Assembly: GCA_000310025.1 (NCBI GenBank) | Contig: FN648825.1 | Span: forward strand, 1-32,989 | Direction: 5' to 3' | Origin: Ectocarpus siliculosus | Taxonomy: Eukaryota > Sar > Phaeophyceae > Ectocarpales > Ectocarpaceae | DNA length: 32,989 nt | Shown: positions 28,740 through 32,989 of the stretch, piece by piece | Layout of the letters: each line of letters begins with the position of its first letter | Numbering within the stretch: position 1 is the first letter of the stretch | Made by a program: the position numbers and the translations under genes | Notes under the pieces: model-generated | Told to the model about the DNA's origin: nothing | Database searches by the model: none | The model's input: the letters and a program-made list of their open reading frames with translations, nothing else

Positions 28740-30485
28740 GTGCCTCTTTTGTATTTCGACGAAGAATCTCGCTTCTTCTCCTGTTACCGTGCTTGTTGGA
28801 AGCGAGTTTTTTTTCGTCGTCCTAGCATCTCTCGTGCCCGTTTCGTATTTTATTGGATACAAACCCCCATGCAGACCCCCGTCTGTGACGTTGTCCCTAG
28901 CGCCGATTTTTGTGCTTTTTCGGCTGAACAAAATATAACACATGTTTCTTCCGTCATGGACGGACCTATTGTTTTTCCTCTGCCCGTTGCAGTCAAAGCA
29001 AAACTCGCAGATTTTGGGGCCGCTCTCACCGGAGCCCTGATCACAAACAACACCCTGGAACTAGTAAATGGCACCTTCTTCCTCGGCAGCCCTTCGTTGG
29101 GATCCAAGTTATTCATCCGTTCTTGTTACAAGGAGTTGTCAGCGCTGATCTTGGGTGGTGCTAGCAGCGACACTTTTCACAATATTGTTGTTACAGGCAC
29201 TCCCGGAATCGGCAAGTCAGTGTTTGGTTTCTATCTGCTGTATCTGCTTCGCTGCCAAGGAAAGACTGTTGTGTTCGAGCTAAAGGGCAAATGGTATCGG
29301 TTCAGTTATGCTGGGGTGGTCCAAGCAAGTTTGGAAGCTTTTAATGAACGTGGTTATATGGATGACCCAAATAGTTGGTATTTGAGTGACCCGGAGGACC
29401 GCCCTAGGGAATATTTTCAAGGTACAACGGTTGTGTTGGTGTCGCCCAAGTATGAAAGAGTCAAGGAGTTCTTGAAGCTAGCCGATGCCCAGCAGATTTT
29501 CATGCCAGTTTGGGGCTTGGATGAGCTACTGAAATGTCAGCGAGTTGTTTTCCCCCATGTACCAAGTACCTTCGTGGAGGAAGCTTTTGGTGTAGTTGGA
29601 GGTGTGGCGCGAGCAATCTTCAACGAATTGAAGTATGTGCAAGTCAAAGATGGAATAGAGGATGCGGTGAACAAGTTAAGTTTGGCAACGTTGAGGGAAG
29701 CAGTTTCGCTTCTGACTTCGTCGGGCCGCCTCCCAACCGATATCACTGGTGACAAACTCTTCCATGTCTTGTCAGACTCTAGCGATGGTTTCAAACGTTA
29801 CACTGTCACGTTCGCCAGCAATTTCACGAGTGAGTTGGTCATACGAAAAATTGCGGAGAAGGGAAGACGTAGTCTACTAGACTTCGCGGGAGCCGCAATC
29901 GACAATAAAGATGTTGCCAGGATGTTTGGGGGAGGAAGTGTTGTGGGGAGCTTGTTTGAACACGCTGCACACCAAGTAATTGGTTGGGACCGAGCCGGCG
30001 AAGAACCGTTGAAAATGGCAATCCTCATCGATAGCGGTGGGGTGTTGTCAGGAACGGATTCCTTAAACTTTAGTTTCGAAAAGAGGGAAGGATTCAAGGG
30101 CGAAACTATTTATTCATCGTTTGACGAAGGGGTATACTACACGGCCGTGCCCCTTAATTATCCAGCTATCGATTCGTTCGGTATGGATAGGCGTGGTGAC
30201 ACGTTGTTCTTTTTCCAGATGAAATATGCCGGCGTTAAGGCTGTTGTCGGAAGTGCAGTTGAACGGTACTGGCGCTCTGCGTCCAAAGGTTCTGTGTTAG
30301 TCAAGAATTGTGTTTACGTTTACGTGGTCCCAGAGGAACCCCAATGGCGGTTGCAGGCGGTCAAGTCGGCCGGGATTGACGAGGTCAGGAAATTGCTGTC
30401 GGAAGCAAGCGATGATTTTCTGTCAGCATGTGCTGTATGCGTTGTCGCTATTCCATCCAGAAATTCTTCGAATGATGTGGAATAG
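28740..30485 (+). CDS. Crinkler/RHS-type P-loop ATPase-nuclease
   Basis: The frame is intact to TAG-free TAA/TAG end at 30483-30485. The likely start is ATG 28956 (509 residues); ATG 28869 (538) or the frame start are alternatives, as residues before MDGPIVFPLP lack conservation. In the 509-residue numbering, a lead-in FFLGSP..GSKLFIRSCYKEL is followed by Walker A GTPGIGKS (81-88; 29196-29219), FGFYLLYLLRCQGKTVVFE, and a probable Walker B strand TTVVLVSPKYE (near 157). The C-terminal PAIDSF...FFFQMK supplies a PD-(D/E)xK-like centre (Asp406, Gln421, Lys423). This order matches the CR/RHS proteins of stramenopiles, chytrids and trypanosomes (ATPase fused to a restriction-type nuclease), related to transposon systems and to effectors. 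Function here, host effector or element-derived, is unknown. No signal peptide is seen at 28956. Part of it is duplicated at 32527. Confidence 0.75.
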   Translation: MPLLYFDEESRFFSCYRACWKRVFFRRPSISRARFVFYWIQTPMQTPVCDVVPSADFCAFSAEQNITHVSSVMDGPIVFPLPVAVKAKLADFGAALTGALITNNTLELVNGTFFLGSPSLGSKLFIRSCYKELSALILGGASSDTFHNIVVTGTPGIGKSVFGFYLLYLLRCQGKTVVFELKGKWYRFSYAGVVQASLEAFNERGYMDDPNSWYLSDPEDRPREYFQGTTVVLVSPKYERVKEFLKLADAQQIFMPVWGLDELLKCQRVVFPHVPSTFVEEAFGVVGGVARAIFNELKYVQVKDGIEDAVNKLSLATLREAVSLLTSSGRLPTDITGDKLFHVLSDSSDGFKRYTVTFASNFTSELVIRKIAEKGRRSLLDFAGAAIDNKDVARMFGGGSVVGSLFEHAAHQVIGWDRAGEEPLKMAILIDSGGVLSGTDSLNFSFEKREGFKGETIYSSFDEGVYYTAVPLNYPAIDSFGMDRRGDTLFFFQMKYAGVKAVVGSAVERYWRSASKGSVLVKNCVYVYVVPEEPQWRLQAVKSAGIDEVRKLLSEASDDFLSACAVCVVAIPSRNSSNDVE

Positions 30486-31057
30486 TCCATCTATGTCGCT
30501 GAAGCTAAGGCTGCTGAATACTGTCTTGACGCGCGTTTTCGCGATGGATGATTGTATGACATCGATCAAGTCCCGTGTATCATACATCCGAATCAGCGGG
30601 TGTGGGCAAAAAACGCCGGCTGCGGAATCTAAAACTCCTGTGGAAGTAATTTGGAAGTTGCCTAGGCAGTATTCAGCGAGGTTCCGTCGTAGAGCGTCGG
30701 AAACAATGTGTCGTGTGATGAGGGGCGATCCAGATTTGGTCCGAGATATCGAGGGGGGGTCGAATCATCCAATATGCTTTGCTTAATCCATTCGAGTACA
30801 AGGAGGTCGAGCTGTCGAACGAACATGGTCAAGAAGTCTCTCGTACGTGTCACCCTTGCCTTTACTGTTCACGGAGGAAAACAAGCAAGAACACCTTCGG
30901 AAAAATCGATGTACTCAGCGGTACCGAGGTGATTGAAGTGAAGCATTGCAGCGAGTAGAAGCACGGGCTCGGGCAGATCTTCGCTTGCCAGTTATACTTC
31001 CCTCTTTTGACCAAGCGTCTAGACCTCCTGCATGCCCCCCACGATCTGAACACCAGG
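30486..31057. other. No recognisable feature downstream of the ATPase-nuclease
   Basis: Spacer with a 158-codon overlapping open frame that begins inside the ATPase gene in another frame and has no motif. Confidence 0.35.
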
Positions 31058-31615
31058 AACAGCCGATCATCCTATTTGAGAACGGATCCACAATTGAGAA
31101 CGAAAATCAGCCGGATTTCTCCCCAAACCAATGATCGTGGGAAGCTCCCCCAAGAGTCTCAACACCGTCGCGTGCCATGTACTAGCCACCAAACGCGCCC
31201 TATGGGTGCATTCACGCTCCTTTCTGACGTATGTTCACAAGCCTTCACGTCACAATTTGGACACCACTTTCAAGCGTGGAAGGCGCGCCGCTCTCTCTGG
31301 AAGCGCCGACGGTCAATGCATTGACGTGTGTCGTGTAATATTACGTGAGTGACTCGTAGCCACGTCATTGAAGTGGATCCGTTACTGAAAACGATCATGC
31401 TTAAGTCCCGATTGCGTGTCCCCTCGCATCCGGCTTACGCCCCAGTACCTCCACCAAATGCACCAGACAACAACATGCCGCCTTGGTAAAACGAACTACC
31501 AACGCACATCTGACCGAGCCGTCGAAGAAATAAGCACAAAGGATTAGTAAAACGCCCCTCTGTATTCCAGTAAACTCAATTGTGGATCCGTTCTCAATTA
31601 GGATGATCGGCTGTT
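31058..31615. mobile_element. Non-autonomous DNA element with 39-41 bp terminal inverted repeats
   Basis: CAGCCGATCATCCTATTTGA and the following 19 bases (31060-31098) are inverted at 31575-31613 with one mismatch (T/A). Two more outer bases (AA/TT) also pair. The 475 bp between has no transposase. No target-site duplication is evident (flanks ...CCAGG and AAGTC...). Confidence 0.7.
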
Positions 31616-31905
31616 AAGTCAGTGTGTGTGATGTGCACGCGGTAAGGGTCACGTTCGAAGAGGTGCAATATCTGGACGATGACACGAGTACTGTTCATGA
31701 CGGTGAAACAGGGACACCGCTTCGTGTCAAAAGGTCTTTCAAAGAAGAACGAGCTGATCGATTGTCTTCACGAAAGCGTGCAAGCGCCTTTCTGTCCTCA
31801 AAGCTGAAGAAGCCAGGCTTGATGCCATGATTGTTGAACGTGTTTAGATTAAGACCATCCTCGAAAGGGGCAAGCTTTACACCGTGACTGCCGACCTGGC
31901 TTAGT
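31616..31905 (+). other. Open frame without recognised motif
   Basis: A plus frame (31624-31830) reads an acidic then basic stretch ending LSSKLKKPGLMP. It could be an exon or part of the LINE relic behind it. Support is composition only. Confidence 0.2.
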
Positions 31906-32214
31906 TTGTTTCATTTCGACGACTTGATTGCCACACTCTTTCTTCATCCAGCGTATCGTTCCCGCCATCCGAACCCTTTGTCCTGGGACAACCTCCATAC
32001 CATCCTCGTCAAGGTGTGGAACGGAGGAGATATTCCGCAAGAGTGGAAGGATGCAACCATCAAGGTGCTTTACAAGAAGGGTGACCGGCCCAATTAAAAC
32101 AACTACAGGGGGATTTCGCTACTATCTCACGCAGGCAAGGTCCCCATCAAGATCATCACCAACCGTCTAAGCGCCTTCTGCGAAGCCAACAACATCCTCC
32201 CGGAGGAACAGTGT
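31906..32214 (+). pseudogene. Non-LTR retrotransposon (LINE) reverse-transcriptase fragment
   Basis: In frame: WNGGDIPQEWKDATIKVLYK, KGDRPN, then TAA at 32095-32097, then [35 protein letters not shown] and CG. P.EWK.A.I..L.KKG.....NYR.ISLL...K....I...RL is the fingers/palm entry of LINE reverse transcriptases (I/Jockey/CR1-like). The stop, the missing catalytic YADD box and the missing endonuclease show a dead, truncated copy. Similarity ends right after QCG at about 32214. Confidence 0.75.
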
Positions 32215-32526
32215 GGCGGTGCTGCAGGGAGCTAAGAGGTTCATGACCTCCTGGCACGAGAAGGAAGAAGAGGCCAGCCGACAACGAGCGCTCAAACGAA
32301 ACCACAAGCCAACAACCAATGGGGTGGGAGGGGGGCAGGAGACGGACGAGACGATGAGGGAAGAAAGAAAACGAGAAGAGACGGACCGAGTGGCACGATA
32401 CGTGCCGGATTGAATTTCTGTTAGCCAACCCCCCCCCCCCAACGCTGCACCATTGCACCAACCCCCCAGTAGTGATGACGCACCATTACATCGCTGGGTG
32501 GTGGCCATGTTTGCGTGTTTGCTTGT
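32215..32526 (+). other. Spacer between LINE fragment and duplicated ATPase segment
   Basis: A short plus frame (to 32413) is highly charged (HEKEEEASRQRALKRNHK) and could be an exon; it has no recognised motif. An uninterrupted C run of about 13 lies near 32427-32440. Confidence 0.25.
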
Positions 32527-32989
32527 TACTGAAATGTCAGGGAGTTGTTTTCCCCCATGTACCAAGTACCTTCGTGGAGGAAGCTTTTGGTGTAGTTGGA
32601 GGTGTGGCGCGAGCAATCTTCAACGAATTGAAGTATGTGCAAGTCAAAGATGGAATAGAGGATGCGGTGAACAAGTTAAGTTTGGCAACGTTGAGGGAAG
32701 CAGTTTCGCTTCTGACTTCGTCGGGCCGCCTCCCAACCGATATCACTGGTGACAAACTCTTCCATGTCTTGTCAGACTCTAGCGATGGTTTCAAACGTTA
32801 CACTGTCACGTTCGCCAGCAATTTCACGAGTGAGTTGGTCATACGAAAAATTGCGGAGAAGGGAAGACGTAGTCTACTAGACTTCGCGGGAGCCGCAATC
32901 GACAATAAAGATGTTGCCAGGATGTTTGGGGGAGGAAGTGTTGTGGGGAGCTTGTTTGAACACGCTGCACACCAAGTAATTGGTTGGGA
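32527..32989 (+). pseudogene. Partial, near-identical duplicate of the Crinkler/RHS-type ATPase gene
   Basis: Every base from 32527 to the window end equals the base 3000 positions earlier (29527-29989) except 32541, where C became G (Arg196 to Gly in the 509-residue numbering). The copy begins in mid-gene, after the Walker A region, with no start codon or promoter from the original; the sequence before 32527 is unrelated. The nuclease half, if present, lies beyond the window. The copied frame is open. Confidence 0.9.

Noticed and set aside
28624-28938. Separate small membrane protein upstream of the ATPase
   Set aside because: The hydrophobic 104-codon frame overlaps the start of the ATPase frame, with no homology known to me and no spacing for its own gene.
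30310-30786. 158-codon frame at the end of the ATPase gene
   Set aside because: Starts inside the ATPase-nuclease in another frame; no motif; no separate promoter evidence.

Overview
This is nuclear DNA from a eukaryote: spliced-looking exons, LTR and non-LTR retrotransposon relics, a tRNA-derived SINE with a poly(A) tail, MITE-like elements and wide spacers without operons. The best guess is a photosynthetic stramenopile, most likely a brown alga of the Ectocarpus type. The clues are (i) a protein with a signal peptide cut before Phe (A|FVP), as in heterokont plastid targeting, (ii) a Crinkler/RHS-type P-loop ATPase-nuclease, (iii) decayed 22-residue FNIP-like repeats of the form SFG..FNQPI.GVAWPASLQQL, and (iv) Ty3/Gypsy elements with a chromodomain-like tail. 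The assignment comes from recalled family knowledge, not from a search.

Layout. Positions 1-5200 hold two damaged forward copies of one Ty3/Gypsy family in tandem around a shared LTR remnant (2245-2322). The upstream copy keeps only the integrase C-terminus and 3' noncoding region. It is split by a 650 bp miniature terminal-repeat insertion (about 123-772) and by a SINE (1343-1655). The downstream copy keeps gag and protease but lost RT, RNase H and most of integrase in one deletion near 4380. Positions 5201-5660 are a C/G-run repeat patch; 5870-7070 shows nothing recognisable. Positions 7440-8131 are pieces of the miniature element and a 226 bp tandem repeat. Positions 8016-14616 are a nearly full-length reverse copy of the same Gypsy family, with both LTRs and recognisable gag, protease, RT, RNase H and D-D-35-E integrase, but several stops and frameshifts. 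It is dead.

From 14.6 to 24.2 kb are a SINE remnant, a perfect hairpin, three blocks of FNIP-like pseudogene on the minus strand, a decayed PHD-finger-like multi-exon locus on the plus strand (18.2-20.5 kb) and degenerate minisatellites.

Positions 24.9-33.0 kb are the most interesting part. An intact gene (24931-25611) encodes a secreted or plastid-directed coiled-coil protein of the kind that forms N-termini of stramenopile CR/RHS proteins. It is followed by a 201 bp tandem duplication holding a TA-flanked MITE with CCCCGGGG arrays, then an intact 509-581 residue Crinkler/RHS-type ATPase-nuclease (28740-30485). A second TIR element, a LINE reverse-transcriptase fragment and a near-identical partial copy of the ATPase gene lie downstream, the copy starting exactly 3000 bp after the original and running off the window.

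Only the two genes at 24931 and 28740 look intact. Nothing else here can be called a working gene with confidence.
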